Origin: Hungateiclostridiaceae bacterium UBA1305
GTDB taxonomy: Bacteria; Bacillota; Clostridia; Acetivibrionales; DTU013
NCBI GenBank assembly: GCA_002307275.1
Contig: DBTX01000078.1
Coordinates: forward strand, 134,036-190,806
DNA length: 56,771 nt
Direction of reading: 5' to 3'
This document shows positions 35,470 to 44,729 of the stretch, in pieces (the stretch's first letter is position 1; each line of letters opens with the position of its first letter). The translations under genes and the position numbers were made by a program. Below the pieces are notes generated by a model. That model was given only the letters and a program-made list of their open reading frames with translations, had not been told where the DNA came from and made no database searches.

Positions 35470-35571
35470 TTTAAATAATCATATTTTATACTAAGTATCT
35501 TTTTTTTTACAAACTTAGGGGAATCATTACTCCCTATATTTTATATTTGCTAAAACCCAATAAAATAAATC

Positions 35572-37116
35572 TTATCGCTTGTTAATTTTAATTTTAACAT
35601 AACTCTTATTATATACAATCATTAATAAATCCTTATAATATTTCAACTCATCTGTACGAAAAAACAATAGAATATTTATGCCATTGGGGATAATAATGCA
35701 TAAAAACGCCTTAAAAATAAATGCAATGATCCGATTAAGCCCCAAAGGAATATTGCTTAAAGGAAGCGTAATAATAATGGATATTAAAGTTACCAATAAA
35801 TACTTTGATATTATTATGGCATAATTTTTGGATAATACTTTTAGTCTTTTTCTTAAAACATAATATGTTTGTCCGATCCAATATATAGCTTCACTGAGCA
35901 TTGTTCCAACAAGTGTTCCAACAATACCGATCTGCTGTATCAAAACTATGGATATAGATAAATTTACTATCGCTGCAAGAATGGCTACATGCTTCATCTC
36001 TTTAAACAAACCATAAATAGAGATCATCTGCATCAGCGGAATCCTCAATAAAGAAATAAAAAACGTCATACATAACACAACAATAATGTAATAAGGTAGT
36101 ATATATTTTTCTCCCAGCCATAGATTGATAAAAGGTTGAATCAATGTAAGGAAGGAAACTATGCTAAAGCTAGTACAAAAATAGCATAGGAACGTTAACC
36201 TTTTAAAAACAATATATACATCACTTTCTTTATACCCCGAATTAATATAGTTACCAAAAGAAGCTTGTGCAGCACTGGTAATCTGTACTATAAAAGTTTG
36301 AACCGTTACGGTAATCAACGTATAATTTGCTAAAAAACCTGCACTTGCCAGCCCAATAAATTTTGAAATGATAATATTATCTGTTGAATAATGAATATAA
36401 CCAACAACTTTTTCGATCACTATATTCCTTAAATCTTTAAAAATAACTTTTCTATTAACTGGTTCTGCTGTGAATTGTTCGTTTACTAAATAGGGATAAA
36501 GCCTTCCGCAAATGATTGTAATTATTACATTCCCCAATATATTTTGAATCAGTATGACAATCAAGTAGATAACATAGCTTTTAAAATATATAAGCGCAAC
36601 AACTCTAACAACCATCATCATAATATTCATTGAAGAATCTACAATCGACGCAATATAGTTTTTCTGATCTACAAAAAGAAGCGTACGCTTATAAGCCAGG
36701 AAGTAAGTCGAAGCGGTACCTGCAAGTTGAATAAGAAATAGAATTCTTATATATGGCAAATCCAGTGCCTGGTCTTTAATCAAAATCTGTATAAACGGTA
36801 ATAATATAACCCCTGCAACAATAATTATTGTTCCAATTACATAATAAGTCTTTTTATAAAAAATCATCAGACCCTTAATTTTTTTTATGTCTTTCTCTGC
36901 CATAGGCCTGTAAAGGTAGAATGTAATCGCTGCACCGACACCCAAATCCGCTAAATTAAGAGCAGATAGTATATTCGAAAATAAACTACTTAACCCAAGA
37001 AACTCGATCCCTATATACTTAATAAACAGATTTCGAATAATAAAGCTTAAACTCAATTGAATAATTTGAGATACTATATTAAAAGTGCTATTTATAATGG
37101 TTAATTTAACTCTCAT
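35572..37116 (-). CDS. Wzx-like polysaccharide flippase (MOP superfamily)
   Basis: A 514-aa integral membrane protein with about 14 hydrophobic helices and the polysaccharide-export start NIVSQIIQLSLSFIIRNLFI, then GIEFLGLSSLFSNILSALNLADLGVG-type sequence typical of PST-branch flippases. It would move undecaprenyl-linked repeat units to the outer face of the membrane. AT-rich composition compared with neighbouring enzyme genes is usual for wzx. It stands next to two polymerase/ligase-type genes, completing a Wzx/Wzy-like assembly set. Confidence 0.88.
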   Translation of the reverse strand: MRVKLTIINSTFNIVSQIIQLSLSFIIRNLFIKYIGIEFLGLSSLFSNILSALNLADLGVGAAITFYLYRPMAEKDIKKIKGLMIFYKKTYYVIGTIIIVAGVILLPFIQILIKDQALDLPYIRILFLIQLAGTASTYFLAYKRTLLFVDQKNYIASIVDSSMNIMMMVVRVVALIYFKSYVIYLIVILIQNILGNVIITIICGRLYPYLVNEQFTAEPVNRKVIFKDLRNIVIEKVVGYIHYSTDNIIISKFIGLASAGFLANYTLITVTVQTFIVQITSAAQASFGNYINSGYKESDVYIVFKRLTFLCYFCTSFSIVSFLTLIQPFINLWLGEKYILPYYIIVVLCMTFFISLLRIPLMQMISIYGLFKEMKHVAILAAIVNLSISIVLIQQIGIVGTLVGTMLSEAIYWIGQTYYVLRKRLKVLSKNYAIIISKYLLVTLISIIITLPLSNIPLGLNRIIAFIFKAFLCIIIPNGINILLFFRTDELKYYKDLLMIVYNKSYVKIKINKR

Positions 37117-37193
37117 CTACCTACTCTTCCTTTTAGCACTTTTACATTAATTCATTAATCTGAATGAAATATTATAAAAAAGAACTATCAAAG

Positions 37194-39056
37194 CTATTTC
37201 CTGCCCTTTTTCTGAGACATCGCCTTTTGCTGCTTTATGTTATTGGCTGCTGTTACGGTTTCCACTTTAGTATTCAAATAATTACAGCTTATACCCATAC
37301 CCAGTATAACCCAGAATACCGGCGCAACGGATAACAAACTGTCATTAGCCAAACCCGCAGCGGCATATCCCAGTACTGCGGTAAACAGTGCTACTCCATA
37401 GTATTTTCTTTCATCCCATACTTCTATCTTGTAATAAGTTCTAATACTGGAAATAAAATAGACTCCAAGCATGAAAATGAAAGCAATTAATGAAAGCACA
37501 CCTGTATTGATTCCCATCTGCAAATACATATTATGCGGTTTGTCAACTATTTCATTCGTTTTGTCAAACGCGATCAATTTTCCTACATAATCATGTTGAG
37601 GAAATTGAGCGGCATATGTATCAGGGCCACCGCCAAAAATAATATTATTCTTAAGCAATGGGATCGACCGTGACCAGATATAACCCCTGCTGGAAGCAAA
37701 TCGCTCATTTCCCTTAAATCCAAAAGTCTCGGGGTGATCAATAGTATCAACGGCCACATTTCCTTCCCCAAGTATTTTAAATCCATCTTGATCCATTTGA
37801 AGCACGAACTTCATACTTTCAAGTGTAATATATAAAGCGGTTGGGGTCCCGGCTTGCTGAATGCTGTATGCCGAATACCGCTGATCCTCTAATGTAATAA
37901 CACCGGAATCGCTGTTCTTGATGGTCAACTGTTTTCCATCCGTATCACTGAATTGCAATTGAGTATCATCATATACCATATTTAATGTATCTTCCCCATA
38001 CACTACAGACGCCTGCTTTCCGGACAGTTTGATATCCTTGAGCAGTGTCGTATTGGCAGACTGTACTTTGTTTCCTTCCTCATCGACCGCAGAGGAGCCT
38101 TCGATCTTGGAAAGAGTGTTGATAATCTGTCCGCCAAGGGCTCCGCCTGCACTGTAGTCCATCACGACAAAAATCAAGGCAAAGCATACCAGCAATGGAA
38201 TAATCGTTTTCATGTCTTTCAGAATCAATTTCCGCATTAACAGGATCAAAAAAACTACTGCAATAACACCGCCAAGATAACCGGTCCTTGATTTGCAGCC
38301 GATCCAGTTTGCAAACATAAGACAAGAAAGTAAACCTGTTATTATTTTCATGTTTGCTTTTTTAATAAAAACAAATGCTGCGAGAGCTAACGGCAGTAGC
38401 ATAGCCATATAGCTCCCCACATAGTTTGTGTTGTATAGTGTTGTGTAGATAGTATGAGCGCCAAAAGTAAATTCTAATTTGAGCTTTCTATATGCCTCAG
38501 GCAGTATAAAGATTTTACCCAAACTTGATTTGAAAAAATCAAATCCAAAGAATTGAAAAATTCCAATTGTACCCAAAATTAATGCCGACAAAAACAAGCC
38601 GATCATTATGATTCTGAAAAACCTTTCATGATTGACCAGATTTATCGTTAAAAATAGAATTGCAAGATACGAAAGAAGTACATAAACTCCCTCATAGCGG
38701 TCAACGAAACCATTCTGCGCTATGGATGGGTATTTTGAGAATAAAGTTGATATCACTGCTGTAATAGCATATACACTTATCGGTATGTAATAAAAGATGA
38801 GCTTCTTCGTTTCCAGTATGTTTTTACTACGTGCTATTAAGAACATCACCAATGCTATGACAGAAAGAATAATTGTATAAATCGCCTTATAATAAGAAAA
38901 GAAATCCGAATTCTGTTTATCGCCAATCCAGTATTTGATGGCCGTTTCATCTAATTGTATTTGTTTAAGGTGAACCATTAAAGGGACAACTGCCACTATA
39001 AGCAATATGGGGAAAATATAATATACAGGTATGTTTTTCACGATCTTTTTCTTCAT
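37194..39056 (-). CDS. O-antigen polymerase/ligase-family membrane protein (copy 2)
   Basis: A 620-aa protein with about 11-12 membrane helices. The Wzy_C signature is present: a large external loop with RGYIWSRSIPLLKNNIIFGG, then DKPHNMYLQMGINTGVLSLI. Between about residues 320 and 440 sits a beta-rich, non-membrane insert (NTTLLKDIKLSGKQASVVYG and following). It may polymerise repeat units or ligate glycan to protein or wall. Its upstream neighbour has the same length and motifs, so the pair arose by duplication. The ATG at 39056 follows GGGTG at good spacing. Which of polymerase or ligase it is cannot be decided from sequence. Confidence 0.87.
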   Translation of the reverse strand: MKKKIVKNIPVYYIFPILLIVAVVPLMVHLKQIQLDETAIKYWIGDKQNSDFFSYYKAIYTIILSVIALVMFLIARSKNILETKKLIFYYIPISVYAITAVISTLFSKYPSIAQNGFVDRYEGVYVLLSYLAILFLTINLVNHERFFRIIMIGLFLSALILGTIGIFQFFGFDFFKSSLGKIFILPEAYRKLKLEFTFGAHTIYTTLYNTNYVGSYMAMLLPLALAAFVFIKKANMKIITGLLSCLMFANWIGCKSRTGYLGGVIAVVFLILLMRKLILKDMKTIIPLLVCFALIFVVMDYSAGGALGGQIINTLSKIEGSSAVDEEGNKVQSANTTLLKDIKLSGKQASVVYGEDTLNMVYDDTQLQFSDTDGKQLTIKNSDSGVITLEDQRYSAYSIQQAGTPTALYITLESMKFVLQMDQDGFKILGEGNVAVDTIDHPETFGFKGNERFASSRGYIWSRSIPLLKNNIIFGGGPDTYAAQFPQHDYVGKLIAFDKTNEIVDKPHNMYLQMGINTGVLSLIAFIFMLGVYFISSIRTYYKIEVWDERKYYGVALFTAVLGYAAAGLANDSLLSVAPVFWVILGMGISCNYLNTKVETVTAANNIKQQKAMSQKKGRK

Positions 39057-39131
39057 GTTATCACCCAAATCCTTTTAACATTTTTTAAATCGTATCATAT
39101 TTTCCTTTATCCGTAAATACTACGGAATATT

Positions 39132-40994
39132 TCAGCGGTGCGGCAATTTATCCTCACTATTTTTGAGTCGATTTTTGTATAGGCTGAAGTTAATTCCAAT
39201 TCCTGACCCCAGCAATACCCAGAACACAGGCGCAACCGATACAACACTGTCATTGAACATTCCTGCGGCAGTATATCCGATAAAAGCGGCAAAGCACGCA
39301 AGACCAGCAGTCGGAAGAAATGATGTGAACTCTTCCTTAAAATAAAGTTTAAAGCTTGAAACAAAATAAATTCCGAATATGGCCAATAACGCCAATAATG
39401 AAATGATTCCCGTGTTGATTGCCGTCTGAAGATACATATTATGCGGCTTATCAACAAAGATGACTCCTGTTTGATATGATCTCAGCTTCCCTACATAATC
39501 ATACTGCGGGAAGTAAATCGGGAAAGTATCCGGCCCATGGCCTAAAATAACAGTATCTTTTAAAAGAGGGATCGATCTGGACCATATATATCCCCTATTC
39601 GAACCCAGAGACTCCATACCCGAGAATCCTGCAGCTTCAATCTCTTTATTGCCTCTGTCCGTCATCCATCTGTTTGAAGGGCTTCTTAATCCCTTATTAG
39701 TAAACAGCACTTTTATCAGGTCATAATCGTTGAAATACACTTCGATATACCCATCTCCGGGGTACATATGTAAGCTTATTTTTTTAAACCTTTCATCTTC
39801 CAGGTTTATAATATCATTTTCTACTGAAAATTTTACTTCACTATTCTTTTCATCCATTAACTTAAGCTGTTTTTCAACTAAAGCGATTTGAACAGTTCCC
39901 TTTTCCGTAATTATGCTTGTTTTCTCATTATCCATCTTTATGTCCACAAGACCTTCAATACTGTTAAGCAGGGCATTATTAGCATCTGACGAACCTTTTC
40001 CTTCAAACGATATCATGCTTTTAAATCTGCTAATAAAAGCCCCTTCTGAGACTACGTTAGCTGCAAATACAGCTGCACATATAAATAACATTGTTGATAG
40101 AACTATTACTTTATGACTTAGTATTTTCCTTCTGTACATAATAAGGAGAAATAATAATGCCAATACGCCGCCGACAATTCCTGCACGGGATTCACACCCT
40201 ACCCAGTTGAGTACTATAAGCCCCAAGAGAGCCACAAATATAATCTTATGAGAGATCTTTTTCGAATGGACCAAAAAAACCAGAACGATCGGCAGAAGCA
40301 TTGCCATATAGCTACCTACATAATTGGAATTGGTTAATGTGGTGAATATCGTATTTTCAGGAAATTTTGAACTAATCTCACTCATTTGACCTTTCAATGC
40401 AGCTGGCGTTACGATATCAAAAAAAATCTTCGATCTATAATAGTCTATCCCAAAGTACTGTAGTGTTCCAATAAGCGATATCACAAATGCTGAAGCCAAT
40501 AAACACAGGAAGAGTATTTTAATTTCCTTTTCTTCTTTTAAACTATTCATAGCAAGAAACATTATCACAAGATATCCAATTAATACAAAGGCGCCTTCAT
40601 ATCGGTCAACAAAGCCAAAAAAGGAGACCTGCTTATATTCTGAGAACAACGTTGAAATCATGATAAATAAGGTAAATATCGCCATGGGATAATAATATAG
40701 CTTTTTACGACTCTCTGATAACACCTCTTTTCTTGAGAACAAAAAAAAGATCAATCCGACAGCGGTAAACAATAACAGGAAGACCATTTTGTAATAGACG
40801 AAAATATCCAATTGATCAGATAATCCATATATATAAAGATTTCCAGGATCAGTTACCGTAATTTTTTTTATATATAGAATTAGTGGAATAATTCCTGCAA
40901 TTAAACATAACGAAAACAATACATATAAATTTTTATTAGGCTCATCGTACTTTTTCTTTCTAATCTTTGTGCTTAATTTTTTACTTGAGTTCAA
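39132..40994 (-). CDS. O-antigen polymerase/ligase-family membrane protein (copy 1)
   Basis: A 620-aa paralogue of the next gene, with shared blocks FGFVDRYEGAFVLIGYL, NSNYVGSYMAMLLPI, NWVGCESRAG, RGYIWSRSIPLLKDTVILGH and DKPHNMYLQTAINTG. It also has a beta-rich extracytoplasmic insert of about 120 residues before the Wzy_C block. I place the start at TTG 40994: GGAGGAG lies exactly six bases upstream, and the length then equals that of the paralogue. The ATG five codons earlier has no site of its own because it overlaps this GGAGGAG. First gene of the 26-kb glycan locus. Confidence 0.87.
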   Translation of the reverse strand: MNSSKKLSTKIRKKKYDEPNKNLYVLFSLCLIAGIIPLILYIKKITVTDPGNLYIYGLSDQLDIFVYYKMVFLLLFTAVGLIFFLFSRKEVLSESRKKLYYYPMAIFTLFIMISTLFSEYKQVSFFGFVDRYEGAFVLIGYLVIMFLAMNSLKEEKEIKILFLCLLASAFVISLIGTLQYFGIDYYRSKIFFDIVTPAALKGQMSEISSKFPENTIFTTLTNSNYVGSYMAMLLPIVLVFLVHSKKISHKIIFVALLGLIVLNWVGCESRAGIVGGVLALLFLLIMYRRKILSHKVIVLSTMLFICAAVFAANVVSEGAFISRFKSMISFEGKGSSDANNALLNSIEGLVDIKMDNEKTSIITEKGTVQIALVEKQLKLMDEKNSEVKFSVENDIINLEDERFKKISLHMYPGDGYIEVYFNDYDLIKVLFTNKGLRSPSNRWMTDRGNKEIEAAGFSGMESLGSNRGYIWSRSIPLLKDTVILGHGPDTFPIYFPQYDYVGKLRSYQTGVIFVDKPHNMYLQTAINTGIISLLALLAIFGIYFVSSFKLYFKEEFTSFLPTAGLACFAAFIGYTAAGMFNDSVVSVAPVFWVLLGSGIGINFSLYKNRLKNSEDKLPHR

Positions 40995-41328
40995 AGTAAT
41001 CTCCTCCATGAATTCGTTCTTATAAATAATATCATATTTTGGGGTATGCGTAAACGAAAAAGCTATCTCAAACCTCATAAATAAGCTTGTTTTCCAAATC
41101 CAGCTACCTGCTGGATTTCGGTGAGGCATGGAATATATTAACGACATTACGTTTTCCAGATATTCTATTATTTTTTGAAGAACTGGTATATAATTTTAAT
41201 AGAGACTGACATTCTATAATATATATTGAATGACAAACAAATTTTTTGATCATCAAATATACATTTATCAATTGGCAGGAGCTATGCACAAAGCTTTACA
41301 TTCTAAATTATACGAAAGGAGCTTGTCT
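40995..41328. other. divergent promoter region between glycan locus and SLH/Fn3 gene
   Basis: No gene. Contains the glycan-locus promoter (41026-41054, minus) and a perfect hairpin with arms AAATCCAGC and GCTGGATTT (41096-41104, 41110-41118). A TATAAT at about 41193-41198 is a possible -10 for the plus-strand SLH gene, without a convincing -35. The hairpin lacks a T-run and may be an operator. Confidence 0.5.
41026..41054 (-). promoter_or_regulatory. putative promoter of the glycan locus
   Basis: On the minus strand TTTACG (41054-41049), 17 bp, TATTAT (41031-41026) with an extended TG motif, about 30 bp upstream of the TTG start at 40994. Confidence 0.5.
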
Positions 41329-42603
41329 ATGAAAAGTAATTTATCAATCAGGATATTGATATTTTTAGTAATATGTTTTTTGTCCATACCTCTCAATACT
41401 GTTTTAGCTGCTTCGGATACTACCGGGAATAATTCAGCTCTTGCACTGGAGGGGAAAAATGATCCGCCAAATTCCCCATCCAGCCTTACGGCAGTGATTG
41501 TATCACCTACAGCAATTCAATTAACCTGGAATGATAACTCAAAGAAAGAAACCGGTTTTTCATTAATGGTAAAAAGCATAAGTTCAAATGAAATTAATTA
41601 TGGCTATACAATTGCTGCTAATTCCGTTCAGTACATAAGCAATAATCTGATACCTGATCTTATCTATCATATTAAAATTAGTGCATATGATACCATTAGA
41701 CCCTCCGGATGGTCTAATGATATTATAATTGATCTTGCCAAACCGAAGACGCCAACCGGATTGAACGCAAGCTTTATATCTGATGGAGCCGTAAAACTCA
41801 CTTGGATTGACAATTCAAATAATGAAGAAGGATACAAAATAGAGAGAAAAGCAACCGGCGGTAATTATGTTCAGATAGCTACTGTGTTAAAAGGCAATAC
41901 CGCTTACACTGACGATGGTCTTTTGTTTAGCACTACTTATTTGTATAGGGTTACTGCTTATAACGTACTGGGAACTTCAGAGTATTCGGATACAGCAACC
42001 TATGATACTCCTGCATTGCAGAACTCCTCAACAACTCCGTCGTCACAGCAGGCTGTCCCGACCGATTATTCGACGGCAAGCAGCTGGGCCATTCCGGAAA
42101 TTGAAGAAGCCATCAGGGATAAACTTACAACAGACAAACTTCTCAGCAAGTTCAAGCAAAAAATCACCAGAGAAGAATTCTGTGAAATCGCTATAAAGCT
42201 GTACGAAACAATCAGCGGCAAAAAGGCGCTGCCCGTTGCCACTAATCCGTTCGATGATACGGATAATGTTGAGATTTTAAAATCATATAATCTTGGCATT
42301 ACAAAAGGAATATCCAATACAAGCTTCGCTCCGAACGATTTGATCCCAAGGCAGGAAATCTGCGTCATGATATTCAGAACTCTTAAAGCCGCAAACCCAG
42401 GCATAACTTCGGATACGTCTGGTGCAGATAAGTTTTCCGATGAAGATTCCATTGCATCCTGGGCAATCAAGGAAGTGCGGTTTGCCAGCAAGTACGCCAT
42501 CATAAAGGGAGTTGACGGTAATAATAAGATTGCCCCTTTTGAGAAAGTCACCAGAGAACAAGCAATTATTCTGCTAAAGAGGGCATATGAAAGCTTTAAG
42601 TAG
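41329..42603 (+). CDS. SLH-anchored protein with fibronectin type III domains
   Basis: A 424-aa exported protein on the plus strand. Signal peptide about 1-26 (FLSIPLNTVLAA). Two Fn3-like domains follow (about 45-140 and 141-230); each has the LxWxDNS...GxxI/V pattern, e.g. AVKLTWIDNSNNEEGYKIER and TTYLYRVTAYNVLGTSEYSD. A Ser/Thr/Gln linker leads to three SLH modules from about residue 250 (ASSWAIPEIEEAI, FDDTDNVEILKSYNLGITKG, SIASWAIKEVRFASKYAIIKG). SLH modules bind pyruvylated wall polymer. AAAGGAG precedes the ATG at 41329. It is divergent from the glycan locus and may be a substrate or partner of that glycan. Confidence 0.9.
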   Translation: MKSNLSIRILIFLVICFLSIPLNTVLAASDTTGNNSALALEGKNDPPNSPSSLTAVIVSPTAIQLTWNDNSKKETGFSLMVKSISSNEINYGYTIAANSVQYISNNLIPDLIYHIKISAYDTIRPSGWSNDIIIDLAKPKTPTGLNASFISDGAVKLTWIDNSNNEEGYKIERKATGGNYVQIATVLKGNTAYTDDGLLFSTTYLYRVTAYNVLGTSEYSDTATYDTPALQNSSTTPSSQQAVPTDYSTASSWAIPEIEEAIRDKLTTDKLLSKFKQKITREEFCEIAIKLYETISGKKALPVATNPFDDTDNVEILKSYNLGITKGISNTSFAPNDLIPRQEICVMIFRTLKAANPGITSDTSGADKFSDEDSIASWAIKEVRFASKYAIIKGVDGNNKIAPFEKVTREQAIILLKRAYESFK

Positions 42604-43015
42604 ATGACTTTAATTTGTATTTCAACCGTAAAAGCCCGGTGTATTCTTAGTCCTGCTTTACAGCTTCATCCGGCAGACAAGAAACATCGAGGCTTTTTCT
42701 TTCTTTCCCGACGGATCGTGATTCCGTATTTTGAGGCTTGTCATGAAGATGCTCCGCCCATGTTTCAGTAATGTCAGAGATGTCCTTAAAGTCATTGAAT
42801 CCGGCAAGCTGATATCGTTCTCATAATTTGAGATCGTCTTATTGGCAAGAAACATCATTTATTAACGGAATTCTTCTTCATATGCTGTTACAATACTTGC
42901 CACTACACCCAGATTAAAGCCTTTGTAATAACCTGCAAAAAATGGATAAAAAGTATCTTACCTTACTTATAGTATTCCATCATCTGCAACTTTTGATTGG
43001 ATAAATGAGATTACA
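42604..43015. other. intergenic stretch with a decayed regulator
   Basis: Apart from the XRE remnant at 42647-42858 no coding or regulatory feature is evident. No terminator was found directly after the SLH/Fn3 gene. The segment appears to be the left part of a degraded mobile region. Confidence 0.5.
42647..42858 (-). pseudogene. XRE-family helix-turn-helix regulator remnant
   Basis: The minus strand reads FLANKTISNYENDISLPD, the recognition-helix end of an XRE domain, then a +1 shift continues as FNDFKDISDITETWAEHL and ends ...CLPDEAVKQD stop. The N-terminal half of the HTH is missing and there is one frameshift, so it is not functional. Confidence 0.7.
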
Positions 43016-43953
43016 ATGGAAATGGATTCCTATATTAATTTCCAAAAATTGCCAGATATTATACTGCACACATTGAAAATACATTGTACAGTCTGGATGT
43101 ATTCCTTACTCCATCAGGAAAAAAGTGCAAGGAACTCACTATTGAAGATATTGACTGCTGGAGTCGGACGCTCACATGCAGGGCAGTTACTAAAAAGAAA
43201 AAGTTTTCTGCATTAAAAGGCTTTGCCGGATATCTTCGCTCCTGTAGTGTTCCTTGCGCTGCCCCTGAACTTCCAAGGAAACAAGGAACAACGTACACCC
43301 CATATATGTATAGTGAAGATGAATGGAACAGAATAATACAGACCAGTGATAACCTGCAGACTTCACTTAAACGGGCTGGTTCAAATGTACCTATCGTATT
43401 TCCTGTGTTCATCAGACTTCTGTATTCATGTGGGCTGCGTCTCAATGAGGCACTCGGCATACGTATCTGTGATATCGATTTCGATGAAGGTGTCCTTACA
43501 ATACATAAAGCAAAACGGCGAAGCATCGGCTGGTTCCGATGAAACCATCTATGACAGAAATCCTTCATTCTTATTGTATCCGCTTGGGGATAAGCCAAAT
43601 ATCAGAATCCTATGTGTTTATAGGCCCAGATAAAAGGCCATACAGTGATAGTTGGTCCGAGCGGTTGTTTTCCGTCGTCCTTGATGAAGCTGGAATTGTA
43701 TATCACAAGAAAAATCCGTCTGACAGAGGACCATGCCTTCACTGCCTGAGACATGTTTTTGTATTCCGGTCATTCAGACAAGCAGAATCCAACGGGTATT
43801 CATTAACTGATTCCGTTCCCATCCTTTCAACTTATCTCGGACATGGGGATATCATGGAGACAGCTCTATCTCAGGTTTTCCTATGAGCTTTATCCGGATG
43901 CTCATGATGCTATAGGCATTTATACAGAAGATGTTTTCCCGGAGGTAGAGTAA
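43016..43953 (+). pseudogene. tyrosine recombinase (integrase) with three frameshifts
   Basis: The pieces join into one phage-integrase-family protein: N-terminal SAM-like part (ENTLYSLDVFLTPSGKKCKE), catalytic Arg region (LLYSCGLRLNEALGIRICDIDFD), RLVPMKPSMTEILHSYC, the HxxR box CLHCLRHVFVFRSF, LGHGDIMET and the tail with catalytic Tyr (LYLRFSYELYPDAHDAIGIY). Frame changes occur near 43065, 43515 and 43862. The last codons overlap the ATG of the next recombinase (TAATG), the arrangement of tandem recombinase elements. Confidence 0.85.
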
Positions 43954-44465
43954 TGTCTAAAGTTAAAAGTGATTTCCTGCCTATTTTACTAACTACCTAC
44001 CAATATCCAAAGGGCTTAGTATAAACTCTATCTGTTCCTATCAATACGCCTTTCAGCTTCTGTTTTTATTCCTGAAGGATGAGAGAGGATTGCAGCCTGG
44101 AAAAGTTATTTTCAAGAATGCCGGAGGGTCTGTTATTGAAGAGTATCCCCATTTATCTTACACGTAAAGAGATATACATCCTGTTAAGACTTCCCGACGG
44201 CAGAACGGTTGCTTCTGCAAGGGATAAAGTACTCCTTAATGTTTTATATGCCACAGGTGCAAGGGCACAGGGATTGTGTGATCTGACAGTCGGTGATATC
44301 CGCTTCAATGAAAAAACATCCGTGAAACTTGTTGGAGTAGGAAATAAGGGGAGGGTTGTCACTATTCCTGATAATTGTACAAAGTTGCTTCTAAAACACC
44401 TGAAAGATTACAGGATCATACAACAACCCAAACGCTATGTTTTTTCCAGCCAGACGCAAGTATAA
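43953..44465 (+). pseudogene. second tyrosine recombinase, frameshifted, internally deleted and truncated
   Basis: Begins MSKVKSDFLPILLT, shifts frame near 43990 into NYLPISKGLSINSICSYQYA and LFLFLKDERGLQPGKV, then jumps to PEGLLLKSIPIYLTRKEIYI and LYATGARAQGLCDLTVGDIRF. About 60 residues between these blocks are missing compared with the family, and the C-terminal HxxR and Tyr boxes are absent. It belongs to tandem two- or three-recombinase elements of the Tn554/RIT type. Confidence 0.82.
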
Positions 44466-44482
44466 AGGTAATAAATATTTAA

Positions 44483-44555
44483 ATGATTATCCGAGTAAAA
44501 TATACAAAGAATACCGTTAACTACATGACTTTCAAAAATTTACTCGGATAATCAT
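44483..44555. repeat. perfect 17-bp inverted repeat beside the recombinase remnants
   Basis: ATGATTATCCGAGTAAA at 44483-44499 is mirrored exactly at 44539-44555 with a 39-bp spacer. It begins 18 bp after the truncated recombinase frame and is a candidate element terminus or recombinase site. The next 100 bp (44556-44660) hold no gene. Confidence 0.85.
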
Positions 44556-44665
44556 AATGTTTAGATAGTTCAGATTCCGCTTCACAACGGACACCCTTGC
44601 CTTTGGCTAACGGTTGGTGCTATCAAACCCCGTAACGGACTTTCACCGTCAAGGTCGCACGCACT

Positions 44666-44703
44666 AAAAAAAGACTGCCTCAAAATTTAGTTTTGAGGCA
44701 GTC
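44666..44703 (-). terminator. strong rho-independent terminator of the S-layer-like gene
   Basis: On the minus strand GACTGCCTCAAAA pairs perfectly with TTTTGAGGCAGTC (13 bp, 5-base loop) followed by seven T residues, 27 bp after the stop codon. Confidence 0.92.
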
Positions 44704-44729
44704 CCATTTCAATTGCTTCTGCTGGAGAA

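Noticed and set aside
37194..40994. teichuronic acid or capsule polymerase as a specific name for the two Wzy-like genes
   Set aside because: Sequence shows the Wzy_C family but cannot separate polymerase from ligase or name the polymer.
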